Both the position numbers and the translations under genes were made by a program. The notes beneath the pieces are model-generated. The model was not told the DNA's origin, made no database searches, and saw only the letters and a list, made by a program, of their open reading frames with translations. Positions 18,225 through 27,204 of a stretch of DNA of 64,000 bases are shown here, piece after piece (within the stretch, counting starts at the first letter, position 1; every line of letters begins with the position of its first letter). The DNA lies in the NCBI RefSeq assembly GCF_030316765.1, contig NZ_JASZYT010000001.1, positions 1,054,001 through 1,118,000 on the forward strand. The letters are read 5' to 3'. This DNA is from Variovorax saccharolyticus. Lineage in GTDB: Bacteria; Pseudomonadota; Gammaproteobacteria; Burkholderiales; Burkholderiaceae_C.

Positions 18225-19331
18225 TCAGTCTGCGACGCACACCGTGTCGCGGCCGGACTGCTTGGCCTTGAGCATGGCCAGGTCGGCCCGGTGCAGGGTC
18301 TGTGCAACGGACTGGCCGTCGCGCAGGCCCGCAACGCCGGCCGAGACGGTCAGCCGACCGTCGGGCCGCGGCACCGCTGCCAGCAGGATGCGCAAGCGAT
18401 CCGCCAGCGTCCGGGCCTGTTCTTCGTCTTGCCCGGGAAGCAGCACGCAGAACTCTTCCCCGCCGAGTCGGCCGACAGCGTCGCTGTCGTGCAATGCCTG
18501 GTGCAGCACGTCGGACAGGCCGCGCAGCACCGCGTCGCCGGCCGCATGGCCGTGGCTGTCGTTGAGGCGCTTGAAATGGTCGATGTCCAGATACAGCAGC
18601 GTGAGCGGCGCGCCGGACGCACGGGCTTCGGACGCCGCCACTTCGGCCTGACGCAGGAACTCGGCCCGGCTGAGGGCGCCGGTGAGCGTGTCGGTGACGG
18701 AAAGCTTGGCCAGCCGGCATTCCTGATCGAAAGCGCGGCGCTGGTAGTCCTGTATTCGCAGGTGGCTGACAAAGCCCGTCACCAGCGCCATCGCCGCGTA
18801 CAGCAGGCTGAACACGGTGTCGGCGCGGCTGGCCGTGTGATCGACCACGAAGGGCAGGAAAAGGGCGTAGCAGGCCAGTGCTCCTCCGACCCATTGGCCC
18901 AGCGTGATCCAGAAGAAGCTGGTGGACAGCACGATGATGGCGGCCGCCGGCAGGAAGTACATCAGCGGCCGGTCGGTGCCGAGCGCTCCGAGGTAGCTGT
19001 TGAGGCTCACGGTGGCAATGGTCGCCATGCAGGCGGCACCGTAGGCGCGCACCGAAGGCGCGCGGACGATGAGGTAGGCGAACAGCGCCGTCAGCGGCAG
19101 CAGCAGCACCCGCAGCCAGACGTACTCCGGGGTCGGGATCAGCAGCCGCGCGAGCAGAGCGGCCGCCGAGCCCAGCACCGCCGTGACCCCCATCTCGACG
19201 GCAGTGAGCTGCAGGCGCCTGAGTGTCTGTTGGCGATAGGCTTCGTCGCCAGCGTCGGTCATCAAGGTTCTTGCAGCGGTCATCGGGAGGTTCGCGGGAC
19301 GGTCCGCTGGTGGACTGTAGCCGGTCGCCAT
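18225..19331 (-). CDS. membrane diguanylate cyclase (GGDEF domain)
   Basis: The 368-residue protein has about six hydrophobic helices (residues 40-190) and then a GGDEF domain that would make cyclic di-GMP from two GTP. The domain starts at VTDTLTGALSRAEF and includes DIDHFKRLNDSHGH and an intact active-site GGEEF. The product-inhibition RxxD site, expected five residues before GGEEF, reads HDSD, so feedback inhibition is probably lost. The start at 19331 is chosen for the Shine-Dalgarno AAGGTG just upstream; ATGs at 19283 and 19262 are alternatives. The input signal is unknown. Confidence 0.88.
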   Translation of the reverse strand: MATGYSPPADRPANLPMTAARTLMTDAGDEAYRQQTLRRLQLTAVEMGVTAVLGSAAALLARLLIPTPEYVWLRVLLLPLTALFAYLIVRAPSVRAYGAACMATIATVSLNSYLGALGTDRPLMYFLPAAAIIVLSTSFFWITLGQWVGGALACYALFLPFVVDHTASRADTVFSLLYAAMALVTGFVSHLRIQDYQRRAFDQECRLAKLSVTDTLTGALSRAEFLRQAEVAASEARASGAPLTLLYLDIDHFKRLNDSHGHAAGDAVLRGLSDVLHQALHDSDAVGRLGGEEFCVLLPGQDEEQARTLADRLRILLAAVPRPDGRLTVSAGVAGLRDGQSVAQTLHRADLAMLKAKQSGRDTVCVAD

Positions 19332-19391
19332 GACGCACCTTCGGGCCGGGCATTCACCCGGCATCGCCCGCGCCCCGCAGAGCCGCCTCCG

Positions 19392-20264
19392 TCAAACTCC
19401 GATGAAATCCAGCACAGGCGGCAGCACCGGCCCCCCGAGCCATTCCAGCGGCGTGGCGATCGCGCCGATCAGGGTCACGTGGCTCAGATCGTCGAACTCG
19501 CGCACGTGCACCTCGACGCCCGCTGCGCGCAGCCGTTCGGCCATCCGGAGGGTGTTGCGCTGGGGATCGACCAGTTTGTCCTTCGATGCCGCCATCAGGA
19601 GGGCGGGCGGCGACGCTGAGGACACATGTGACAACGGTTGCGAACTCGCCGGCGTGTCCGGCCAGTTGAATGCCAGCTTCGTCATCGGATCGCCGATCGG
19701 GAGGAAATCGTAGGGGCCTGCGAGGCCGATCCAGCCCGCGAGTTGCCGCGGGTCGGCGCCTGCTTCCCGGAGCCAGCGCTCATCGAGTGCCAGCATCGCC
19801 GCGATGTAGGCGCCGGCGCTGTGGCCCATCACGTACACGCGACTCGGATCGGCTCCCAGGCGATCGGCATTGACCAGCCCCCAGCGCAGCGCCTGCGCAC
19901 CGTCGCGCACGAAGGTGGGAAAGCTCACCTCCGGCGACAGTCGGTAGTCCGGGATCACGACGATCGCACCGCGAGAGGCCAGCGCCTCTCCCACGAACTT
20001 GTAGTCGGCGCGCTCGCCGCTGGACCAGTTGCCGCCGTAGAAGAAGACCACAAGGGGCGGCAGCGTGGCCGCTTCGGCAGCAGCGCGGGTACGGGGCCGG
20101 TAGACGTCGAGCGCCTGCCGCGGCGCGTCCCCGTAGGCAATGCCTGTCTGGAACCGGGAATCGTTGCTTACCAGGCCGTTGAGGATGCGCAGTGGCGAGC
20201 AGCCGGCGAGCAGGGCGGCTGCCAGCAAGATGACGCGCCGTGTGCGGGGTGGGGCGAGGTCCAT
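19392..20264 (-). CDS. alpha/beta-hydrolase lipoprotein, esterase/lipase-like
   Basis: This 290-residue protein has a lipoprotein signal with Cys22 (LLAGC), which predicts anchoring to a membrane facing the periplasm. The fold shows the oxyanion motif FFYGGNW, the nucleophile elbow GHSAG, a late Asp (SKDKLVDP) and a His (DLSHVTL), forming a Ser-Asp-His triad of the HSL/carboxylesterase type. It lies 61 bp upstream of the cyclase gene and 61 bp downstream of the MFS gene. The natural substrate is not evident. Confidence 0.82.
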   Translation of the reverse strand: MDLAPPRTRRVILLAAALLAGCSPLRILNGLVSNDSRFQTGIAYGDAPRQALDVYRPRTRAAAEAATLPPLVVFFYGGNWSSGERADYKFVGEALASRGAIVVIPDYRLSPEVSFPTFVRDGAQALRWGLVNADRLGADPSRVYVMGHSAGAYIAAMLALDERWLREAGADPRQLAGWIGLAGPYDFLPIGDPMTKLAFNWPDTPASSQPLSHVSSASPPALLMAASKDKLVDPQRNTLRMAERLRAAGVEVHVREFDDLSHVTLIGAIATPLEWLGGPVLPPVLDFIGV

Positions 20265-20325
20265 GCGGGTCTTACGCGCCCGCGTGACGCGCGGATCACA
20301 GGCCGATCCCGAACCCCGCGCCGAC

Positions 20326-21558
20326 TCAGGCCGCGGCGCTCGAACGGGCGGTCCGCGTCCAGACGCTGCCGATGAAGGCCGCCAGCGCCAGAGCCGTCAC
20401 GCCAGCGCCGAATTCCATCGCGGTTCGAGCGATGTCGCCCTGGTGCGCGACGTCGTAGCCGGCCAGCATCGCCGGCAGGCCCATCGCCAGGTAGGAGATG
20501 ATGAACAGCACCGACAGCACGCCGGCGCGCTCCTGCGGCGCGATCAGCGCGACCACGCTTCGCAGCGCACCCTGGAAGCCGGTGCCGAATCCGATGCCAG
20601 CGACCGCGCTGCCGAGCAGGAACAGCAGCACGGAGTGCAGCACGATCGCCGTCATGACGACGCCCATGCCGGCGACCAGCGCCAGCGAGCCGAGCCGCAT
20701 CAGCGCCCTGGGCGATGCATCGCGGGTCAGGAACACCGCCAGGGCCCCGCTGCCGGCCAGCACGAACAGCGCCAGTCCGCCCAGCAGGATCGAGGTCGTG
20801 CCCGTGAAGCTGCGGATCAGCATCGGACCGAGCGAGGCATAGAAGCCGGCCATGGCCCAGACCGCGACCAGCGCGGGTGCCGCCAGCAGCAGCGGGCGCC
20901 GCACCGCGAGCGGCACCGCCAGCCGCGGCTTCAGCGAGGCGAGTGCGCCGGGCCGCGCGGGTGCGGTCTCTTCCATGAAGAAGACCGCGACACCCTGCAG
21001 CACGAACACGATGCCGAGCAGGGTGTAGACCAGGTGCATGGGCGCCGGCAGGTACTGGATCATGAGCCCGGCAACCAGCCCGCCGACCGCGGTGCCCATC
21101 ATCGGCGCGACCGAGTTCGCGATGGCGCCCCGTCCCTTGTCGATGTCGAGCAGCCCGGCCCCGGCCGCGGCGATCGCGGCACCGGCGGACAGGCCCTGCA
21201 CCACGCGCGCCAGCAGCAGGTCGGGCAGTCCGTGCGCGGTCGCAAACACCGCCATGCTCGCGGCCTGCGCCACGGCGGCGCCGAGCAGGATCGGCCGGCG
21301 CCCCACGTGGTCCGACAGCCGGCCGCCGACCAGCAGTGCGGACAGGACCGCGATGGCATAGATGCCGAAGGCCAGCGTGAGCATGGTGGCCGAGAAGCCC
21401 CATTGATTCTGGTAGATGGCATAGAAGGGCGTCGGTGCGCTCGAGCCCGCCAGGAAGCCGAGGGTCATCGAAGCCTGGAGCAGGAAGGCGGCGTTCGGCG
21501 ACAGGCGGCGGCGGACCTGCGGCCTTGGGGCGGGTGCGGCTGGGCAAAGGGAAGACAT
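20326..21558 (-). CDS. MFS drug/metabolite exporter
   Basis: A 410-residue major facilitator with 12 predicted helices. The loop 2-3 motif GGRLSDHVGRRPILL (motif A) is intact, and the symmetric C-half carries LTRDASPRALMRLG in the corresponding loop. The gene is divergent from a TetR regulator, with two palindromes in the 104 bp between them, the usual arrangement of a repressed efflux pump. The substrate cannot be read from sequence. Confidence 0.85.
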   Translation of the reverse strand: MSSLCPAAPAPRPQVRRRLSPNAAFLLQASMTLGFLAGSSAPTPFYAIYQNQWGFSATMLTLAFGIYAIAVLSALLVGGRLSDHVGRRPILLGAAVAQAASMAVFATAHGLPDLLLARVVQGLSAGAAIAAAGAGLLDIDKGRGAIANSVAPMMGTAVGGLVAGLMIQYLPAPMHLVYTLLGIVFVLQGVAVFFMEETAPARPGALASLKPRLAVPLAVRRPLLLAAPALVAVWAMAGFYASLGPMLIRSFTGTTSILLGGLALFVLAGSGALAVFLTRDASPRALMRLGSLALVAGMGVVMTAIVLHSVLLFLLGSAVAGIGFGTGFQGALRSVVALIAPQERAGVLSVLFIISYLAMGLPAMLAGYDVAHQGDIARTAMEFGAGVTALALAAFIGSVWTRTARSSAAA

Positions 21559-21600
21559 GGCGTTTTCCGGAAGTGGGGTGTCTGAACGAGGGCCTCGAAC

Positions 21601-21655
21601 CAGACAGACCGATCTGTCTGTTTTGCTTGCAGTGTACAGACCGGTCTGGTAATGT
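21601..21655 (+). promoter_or_regulatory. tetR-MFS control region with two palindromic operators
   Basis: A perfect inverted repeat CAGACAGA-CCGA-TCTGTCTG occupies 21601-21620, and a second dyad CAGACCGGTCTG occupies 21637-21648. The second lies inside the 17 bp spacer of a good sigma-70 promoter for the TetR gene (TTGCAG at 21627-21632, TAATGT at 21650-21655). TetR binding there would repress its own gene. The first dyad probably covers the promoter of the exporter. Confidence 0.75.
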
Positions 21656-21662
21656 CAAGCCC

Positions 21663-22307
21663 ATGGACACACAGAAACCGGTGACACCCGAGCGGCGCTC
21701 GGCGCGCGAGCGGCTGCTGGCCGCGGCGGACGAACTCTTCTACGAAAGCAGCATCCACACCGTCGGCATCGACAGGGTGATCGAGCGCGCAGGCGTCGCC
21801 AAGGCCTCGCTGTACGACAGCTTCGGCAGCAAGGAGGAATTGGTTCGCGCCTACCTGCAGGCCCGCCAGGAGGCCCGCAAGGGCCGCATCACGGCCAGGC
21901 TCGCGAACTGCGCCACGCCGCGCGACCGCCTGCTCGGCGTCTTCGATGCCATGGAGGAGGTGATGGCCGCGCCCGGCTTCCGCGGCTGCGCCTTCAATCG
22001 CGCGGCGGCCGAATCGAAGGCGGGAACACCGGTCAAGGCGGCCTGCGACGACGCCCGCGGATGGATGAGAGAGCTTTTTACCGGGCTGGCGCGCGATGCC
22101 GGCGCAGCCGATCCCGAGCACCTCGCGAGCCAGCTGGTGCTGCTCTACGACGGCGCCGCGGTGTCCGCCCAGATGGGCGCGGGCAGCAGCGCCGCGGTCG
22201 CGGCGCGCGAGATGGCGGCGCTCATGCTCGATGCGGCCGCGGGAACGAGCCGCGCGAAGCCGGCAGTCCGGTCCGCGCGCAAGCCCAAGGCGGCGGTCAA
22301 CGCCTGA
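21663..22307 (+). CDS. TetR-family transcriptional repressor
   Basis: The 214-residue protein has an N-terminal TetR helix-turn-helix (about residues 14-60: ARERLLAAADELFYESSIH, then VGIDRVIERAGVAKASLYDSF and FGSKEELVRAYL). A helical ligand-binding domain follows with GFRGCAFNRAAAES. The C-terminus ends in a short basic tail (ARKPKAAVNA). It faces the MFS exporter gene across two dyads and probably represses both genes until an inducer, perhaps the pump substrate, binds. Confidence 0.9.
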   Translation: MDTQKPVTPERRSARERLLAAADELFYESSIHTVGIDRVIERAGVAKASLYDSFGSKEELVRAYLQARQEARKGRITARLANCATPRDRLLGVFDAMEEVMAAPGFRGCAFNRAAAESKAGTPVKAACDDARGWMRELFTGLARDAGAADPEHLASQLVLLYDGAAVSAQMGAGSSAAVAAREMAALMLDAAAGTSRAKPAVRSARKPKAAVNA

Positions 22308-22355
22308 AGACCGTCGGCCCGGGGCCGTTCGCCGTGAAGCGCGCGGCGCCGCCCC

Positions 22356-22736
22356 TCACAGCATCAGGCTCACGTGCGCCGACACCACGCGCCAGCCCTC
22401 GGGCATGCGCACCCAGGTCTGGCTCTGGCGTCCGGTGCGCTCGCTGCCCTGGCGGCGGAACTCGATGTTGGCGACCGCGAAGTCGGTGCCGAAGGTGGTG
22501 ATCGCGCGGGCCGTGATCTCGCGCTCGAGGTTGTTCGCGGGCCGCCCGCGCCTGAAGGCCTGGATCGCCTCGAAACCGTAGAGGTTCTCGCCGGCGCCGT
22601 AGCGCAGCGTGTGCGGCGAATCCCAGAACAGGCGGTCGAGCGCCGGCACGTCGTTGCTGGTGAGCGCGCGTTCGTACTCGTCGAACACGGCCTCGACTTC
22701 GGCGAGGACTTGCGGCAGGTTGATGGCGTGGTCCAT
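22356..22736 (-). CDS. AtzH/HpxZ-like protein (DUF3225, NTF2 fold)
   Basis: This protein of 126 residues matches the HpxZ/AtzH type, with [38 protein letters not shown] and [20 protein letters not shown]. HpxZ occurs in oxalurate clusters. AtzH of Pseudomonas sp. ADP acts in cyanuric acid breakdown on 1,3-dicarboxyurea. Its place at the end of an operon that also holds a cyanuric/barbiturate-type hydrolase supports a similar ureide-handling role. The start at 22736 is preferred over 22751 because a GGGAC lies at good distance. No AtzE/HpxY amidase partner is present in the window. Confidence 0.8.
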   Translation of the reverse strand: MDHAINLPQVLAEVEAVFDEYERALTSNDVPALDRLFWDSPHTLRYGAGENLYGFEAIQAFRRGRPANNLEREITARAITTFGTDFAVANIEFRRQGSERTGRQSQTWVRMPEGWRVVSAHVSLML

Positions 22737-22760
22737 GGATGTCCCGTTCAATGCAGAAGT

Positions 22761-23606
22761 TCAGTTGCGTGGCACTTCGCGCTGGAAGATGTCCAGGCAG
22801 CGCGCTTTGATGTCGACGAAGTGCGGGTCGGCCAGTGTCGCCGCGCTGCGCGGTCTGGGCACGTCGACATCGACCCAGGCCGCCACCCGCGTCGGGCGTC
22901 GGGTCAGCAGCAGCACGCGATCGGCGATGTAGACCGCCTCCTCGAGGTCGTGCGAGACCAGCACCATGGTCGTCCCGGTCTGCTGGAAGATCGCCTGCAG
23001 CTTGTCGCGCATGAAGAGCGTCATCTCGTAGTCGAGCGCCGAGAACGGCTCGTCGAGGAACAGCACCTCCGGCTCGGGCGCCAGCGCCCGCATGATCGAG
23101 ACCAGTTGCTGCTGTCCGCCGGAGAGTTCGTAGGGATAGCGGTTGAGATCGAAGCGGACGTCGAAGGAGCGCACCAGCTCATCGAGCCGCGCCTCGGCCT
23201 GGCCGCGCGTGCGCCCGGCCAGCCGGAGCGCGTAGCGGATGTTGTCGGCCGCGCGCTTCCATGGCAGGAGCGCCTCGCGATAGTTCTGGAACACGTAGCC
23301 GATCTGCGTGTCGCGCAGCGTCTTGCCCTCGAACAGCGCCTCGCCGCCGTCCATGGGGATCAGGCCGGCCACCATGTTGATCAGGGTCGACTTGCCGCAG
23401 CCGTTGGGTCCGAAGATCGAGACGATCCGGCCCTTGGGAATGTCGAGGTCGAAGTCCTCGTAGAGCGGCTGGCCGGCGAAGGATTTGCGCAGCCCGCGGA
23501 TCGTGATGTGCGTGCCGTGCGGACCGGGCACGAAGGGCCGGCTGGCCGACTCGGGCAGCGGGCGCGAACGGGCGGCGGCGAGGGGAAGGGTGGCGGTGAC
23601 AGTCAT
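22761..23606 (-). CDS. ABC transporter ATPase, nitrate/sulfonate/taurine type
   Basis: The 281-residue ATP-binding subunit of an NMT1/SsuA-type importer has Walker A FGPNGCGKST, signature LSGGQQQ, Walker B VLFLDEPFSALD and the switch VSHDLEEAV. It overlaps the monooxygenase gene by 4 bp (ATGA) and belongs with the permease (24826-25605) and binding protein (25605-26591). An N-terminal extension of about 30 residues before ITIRGLRKSF is longer than usual. Confidence 0.9.
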   Translation of the reverse strand: MTVTATLPLAAARSRPLPESASRPFVPGPHGTHITIRGLRKSFAGQPLYEDFDLDIPKGRIVSIFGPNGCGKSTLINMVAGLIPMDGGEALFEGKTLRDTQIGYVFQNYREALLPWKRAADNIRYALRLAGRTRGQAEARLDELVRSFDVRFDLNRYPYELSGGQQQLVSIMRALAPEPEVLFLDEPFSALDYEMTLFMRDKLQAIFQQTGTTMVLVSHDLEEAVYIADRVLLLTRRPTRVAAWVDVDVPRPRSAATLADPHFVDIKARCLDIFQREVPRN

Positions 23607-24829
23607 GCGTGGCTTTCTTCGCGGCGCGATCGCTTCAGGCGCTCGCTGTCGCGGTACATGCGCGCGAGTTGCGCGAGGAAGGCGGGCTCGCGCTTGGCGG
23701 CTTCGCTGAGGGCCGGACGGGCGCCGCTCAGCATCGAGCTGCTGGCGTCCCAGGACAGCCGGGCGATGAAGTCCACGCGGGCCGCCCGCCGCTCGGCGAC
23801 GGCGCGGCTGATCGCCGGCGCGTCGGTCCTGCCGCCGTCGAGGGCGGCGCAGATTTCGTCCACTGCCGCCACCGCATCTTCCAGCGCCTGCGTCGCGCCC
23901 TGACCCAGGGTCGGCGCCATCGGATGGGCCGCATCGCCCACCAGCAGCAGGCGGCCGCTCGCGTCATGGAAGGCGGCATCGGCTTCCTGCACCCGCGACC
24001 AGTGCAGCGCCTGCGGATCGGCGCAGAGCCGGTCGACGATGTAGGCCGCCTGCGGGCACAGCCGCGCGCCGGCCGGCGCCAGCGCGGCGCGCAGCGTCTC
24101 GGGCCGCTGCGCCGCCTCGGGGATCGGCTGGCCCGGCTGCAAGGGGTAGGAGGTCGTGAGATAGAGCTGGCCGCCTGGAACCTTGAAGGCGAACAGCCGA
24201 TGCGGTCCGCTGAACCACTGCGCATAGTCGTCGAAGAGGCCGCCTGATTCGTCGGGCAGCAGCGAGCGACCCAGCGCGATGCCCAGGTGCCGCACCGCGG
24301 GCCTGCCCATCAGCTTTTCGCGCAGCATCGAGTAGCGGCCGTCGCCGGCGATCACGAGGTCGAAGCCGGTCTCCCATTGGGCGAGGCCGTTCTCCTCGAT
24401 CTGCAGTTCGAGCGTCCGGCCCTCGGGACCGTGGCGCAGGTCCCGCACTTCACTGCGGAACTGGACGCGCGGCGCCACCAGCCCGCGCAGGAAGCCGTAC
24501 AGGCCGGCCCAGCGGATACGGATGCCGGGGTTGTCGGCCACGCTCAGCAGGTCGAGGTCGAAGATCGGCGTGCCGTCGGCGAGGCTCACGGCCCAGCGCC
24601 GCCAGGGCAGGCTGCGGGCCGCGAACTCCGTCGCCAGCGACGGGTCGAGGCTGGCCAGCGCCTTCAGGCCGTTCGGGCCGATGTTGAGTCCGGTGCCGGA
24701 GTCGACCTGGTCGGCGGTCGCCACTTTCTCGAAGCAGACGATCTCGACGTCGTCGCGTTCGCGCAGCCCGTGCAGCACCACGCTGCCGGCGACGCCGCAG
24801 CCCACAATGGCAATCCGCATCCGGCTCAT
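23603..24829 (-). CDS. FAD-dependent aromatic/heterocyclic ring monooxygenase
   Basis: A 408-residue group A flavin monooxygenase with the FAD motif IAIVGCGVAGSVVLHGL at the N-terminus, a GDGRYSM segment near residue 160 and the second FAD motif LLVGDAAHPMAPTLGQGA. Family members hydroxylate rings such as hydroxynicotinate, urate or salicylate. The start at 24829 overlaps the permease stop by 4 bp, placing the enzyme inside the transporter operon. The context suggests it hydroxylates the imported heterocycle before ring opening by the amidohydrolase. The substrate is unproven. Confidence 0.85.
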   Translation of the reverse strand: MSRMRIAIVGCGVAGSVVLHGLRERDDVEIVCFEKVATADQVDSGTGLNIGPNGLKALASLDPSLATEFAARSLPWRRWAVSLADGTPIFDLDLLSVADNPGIRIRWAGLYGFLRGLVAPRVQFRSEVRDLRHGPEGRTLELQIEENGLAQWETGFDLVIAGDGRYSMLREKLMGRPAVRHLGIALGRSLLPDESGGLFDDYAQWFSGPHRLFAFKVPGGQLYLTTSYPLQPGQPIPEAAQRPETLRAALAPAGARLCPQAAYIVDRLCADPQALHWSRVQEADAAFHDASGRLLLVGDAAHPMAPTLGQGATQALEDAVAAVDEICAALDGGRTDAPAISRAVAERRAARVDFIARLSWDASSSMLSGARPALSEAAKREPAFLAQLARMYRDSERLKRSRREESHA

Positions 24830-25605
24830 TTGCCCCCCCAGTGCACGAAGCGGCGTTCGATCAGCAGGAACACCAGGTTGAGCCCGTAGCCGAGGATGCC
24901 CGCGGCCAGGATGGCGGCGTACATGGTCGGCATCTCGAACACCATCTGCGCGTTGAGCACGCGCTGGCCGAGGCCGTCGACCGAGCCGATGAACATCTCG
25001 GCCACGATCACGATGATGAGCGCGAAGGAGATGCCGGCGCGCATGCCGATGAAGGTCTGCGGCAGCGACTCGAGCAGCGTCACGTCGACCATGATGCGCA
25101 GCCGGCTGGCGCCCATCACGCGCGCGGCGGCCTGCCGCGTCTTGCGCGCGTTCATCACGCCGTAGGCCACGTTGAACAGGATCGTCAGGCCGGCGCCGAA
25201 GGCGGCCACCGCCACCTTGGTTTTCTCGCCGACGCCGAACAGCACCAGGAACAAGGGGAACAGGGCCGAGGCAGGGGTCGAGCGGAAGAAGTCGATCAGG
25301 AACTCGACGAAGCCATAGAGCTGCTTGGAGGAACCCAGCACGATGCCGCAAGGCACCGCGATGGCCAGCGCGATCGCGAAGGACAGCAGGGTGCGCTGCA
25401 CCGTCACCAGGAAGTCGTGCACCATCGCGCCGCCGACGAAGCCGTCCCACAGCGCGCCCAGCACCGCGCCCGGAGTCGGCAGCAGCACCGGGTCGACCAG
25501 CTTCAGGGCGCAGGCCCACCACCACAGCGCGACGAAGGCCACGGCCCCGACCAGCGGCGACAGCGCGCGCAGGCGGGACGGCCAGACGGAGATCGTCTCG
25601 CTCAT
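24826..25605 (-). CDS. ABC transporter permease, SsuC/TauC type
   Basis: A 259-residue BPD-type permease with about six membrane helices. The conserved cytoplasmic loop contains AARVMGASRLRIMVDVTLLESLPQ (EAA motif), which contacts the ATPase. The start overlaps the binding-protein stop by one base and the end overlaps the monooxygenase by four, so the import and catabolic genes are co-translated. Confidence 0.9.
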   Translation of the reverse strand: MSETISVWPSRLRALSPLVGAVAFVALWWWACALKLVDPVLLPTPGAVLGALWDGFVGGAMVHDFLVTVQRTLLSFAIALAIAVPCGIVLGSSKQLYGFVEFLIDFFRSTPASALFPLFLVLFGVGEKTKVAVAAFGAGLTILFNVAYGVMNARKTRQAAARVMGASRLRIMVDVTLLESLPQTFIGMRAGISFALIIVIVAEMFIGSVDGLGQRVLNAQMVFEMPTMYAAILAAGILGYGLNLVFLLIERRFVHWGGK

Positions 25606-26591
25606 CAGTAGGCCTTGAGGAAGGTCTTGACGTCGACCTTTTCCTTGACGACGCCGAAGCCGACGCCGAGATCGACGAAGCGCTGGAAGTCGGCCACGTC
25701 CTCTGGCTTCAGGTCCTTGACCATCGTGAACTTCACCAGCGGCACGATCGGCGCGACGGCCGGGGCGATGTTCATGTGCTGGACGAAGAGGGCGCGCGTC
25801 GACGGGTCGTTGTTCGCGTCCTGGATGCCTTGCGACCAGGCCTTGGCATACCGGGCCGCAACATCCGGGCGATCGGTCATGAACTTGGTCGTGACGGCAC
25901 CACCGGCTGCGTAGGAGAAGGCGTCCTTGCGCTCCAGCAGGTAGGTGGAGATCACGCCCGCCTCGAGCCGGCGCGCGACACCCTGGGAGATCGCCACCGT
26001 CGCCACCGGCTCGATCACGTAGCCGCCGTCGAAGAGGCCGGCCTGCAAGGCGCCGACTTGCACGCCGCCCTGCTGTTCCTGGATCGTGAAGTCGCGGCCG
26101 TCGACCAGCCCCACCTTCGCCAGCACGGCGCGCGCGGTGCCGATGTTGGCGGGCCCGGCGGCCGACAGCAGCTTGGTGCCCTTGAGGTCCTTGAGCGACT
26201 GCGCCGTGCTGCCGGTGCGCACGATGAACTGTTCGGTCATGAACTTGGCGTTCTGGCCGTTGATCGAGATGTAGACCGCGGTGCCGGGGCGGCGCGAGTT
26301 GATGTTGGCCCCTTCCAGCGTGACCAGGTTCGCGACCGCATCGATGTCGCCCGAGACCATGGCCTGGATCATCAGCGGATAGGTCGCGAAAACCACCGCC
26401 TCGGTCTCCAGGTCGGCCTGCTTGAAGTAGCCCCGGTCGGCGGCGACGTAGTAGGGCAGCGCCGAGTTGCCGAGGAAGACGCCGACCTTGACCTTGTCGG
26501 CCGCGAAGGCGGGCATCGAGACCAGGCCTGCCGCCAGCGCGCAGGCGCCCGCGATGCGCAGGGTGGTGGAGAAGAGGTCAGGCAGTTTCAT
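25605..26591 (-). CDS. NMT1/SsuA-type periplasmic binding protein
   Basis: The 328-residue precursor has a Sec signal peptide cleaved near AFA-AD (about residue 30). The mature two-lobed domain begins KVKVGVFLGNSALPYYVAAD, as in binding proteins for nitrate, sulfonate, pyrimidine or thiamine-precursor uptake. It is the first transporter gene of the operon and overlaps the VOC gene by 14 bp. The ligand is probably the same N-containing ring compound used by the neighbouring enzymes; this is inferred. Confidence 0.87.
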   Translation of the reverse strand: MKLPDLFSTTLRIAGACALAAGLVSMPAFAADKVKVGVFLGNSALPYYVAADRGYFKQADLETEAVVFATYPLMIQAMVSGDIDAVANLVTLEGANINSRRPGTAVYISINGQNAKFMTEQFIVRTGSTAQSLKDLKGTKLLSAAGPANIGTARAVLAKVGLVDGRDFTIQEQQGGVQVGALQAGLFDGGYVIEPVATVAISQGVARRLEAGVISTYLLERKDAFSYAAGGAVTTKFMTDRPDVAARYAKAWSQGIQDANNDPSTRALFVQHMNIAPAVAPIVPLVKFTMVKDLKPEDVADFQRFVDLGVGFGVVKEKVDVKTFLKAY

Positions 26592-27114
26592 CAGGGATGG
26601 CTCCGGAACGTTGAAGAATGGAAAGGGCGGGGTAGCACGAGGGATCGAAGAACGAGCGCCCCGCGCGGTAGCTGCGCGCCGGCGACATGTCGGGCGGCGC
26701 GCCGTCCTCCGCCGCGCCCTCGAAGGTCAGCTCGAGCTGCACGCCGCTCGGGTCGTACACGAACAGCTGCCACAGCGTGGTGCCGGGCACGAGGAACTCG
26801 CGCCACGCGAGCCCGGCGGCGCGGAACCGCGCGATGTGCGCGTGGTAGCCGCTGCACGACAGCGACACGTGGTCGATGGCGCCCGTGCCCGACGGCACGT
26901 GGCCGGAGTCGCCGAGCGCCGGTCCGCCGGCATAGACATGGACGATGGCCTGCCCGCCCGGGTGGCCGCAGGCGAGCCAGGCGCCGGGGTAGCCGAAGTC
27001 GGGACGCGCCACTTCGCGCAGGCCCATCACGCCGACCCAGAAGGCCAGGGTGCGCGGCAGGTCGGCGGTCTTGATCGCCAGGTGGAAGAGGCCGTGGGTG
27101 ATGGCGGATGTCAT
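26578..27114 (-). CDS. VOC-superfamily metalloprotein (glyoxalase/dioxygenase-like)
   Basis: This 178-residue protein has two beta-alpha-beta-beta-beta modules of the vicinal oxygen chelate fold. Candidate metal ligands are His11, His82 (IDHVSLSC) and Glu128 (VQLELTFEG). VOC enzymes include ring-cleaving dioxygenases, isomerases and glyoxalases, and sequence alone does not choose. Its place between the ring-opening amidohydrolase and the transporter points to a step in degradation of a hydroxylated ring or of the opened product. Confidence 0.78.
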   Translation of the reverse strand: MTSAITHGLFHLAIKTADLPRTLAFWVGVMGLREVARPDFGYPGAWLACGHPGGQAIVHVYAGGPALGDSGHVPSGTGAIDHVSLSCSGYHAHIARFRAAGLAWREFLVPGTTLWQLFVYDPSGVQLELTFEGAAEDGAPPDMSPARSYRAGRSFFDPSCYPALSILQRSGAIPDETA

Positions 27115-27204
27115 GCGGTTTCGGAAAGGTGAGGGAACTGCATGCGCGCTGCGATGGCGTGCAGGATGCGTGCCACGTGGGCGACCGGGCCGTGCGCGAG
27201 CGTG

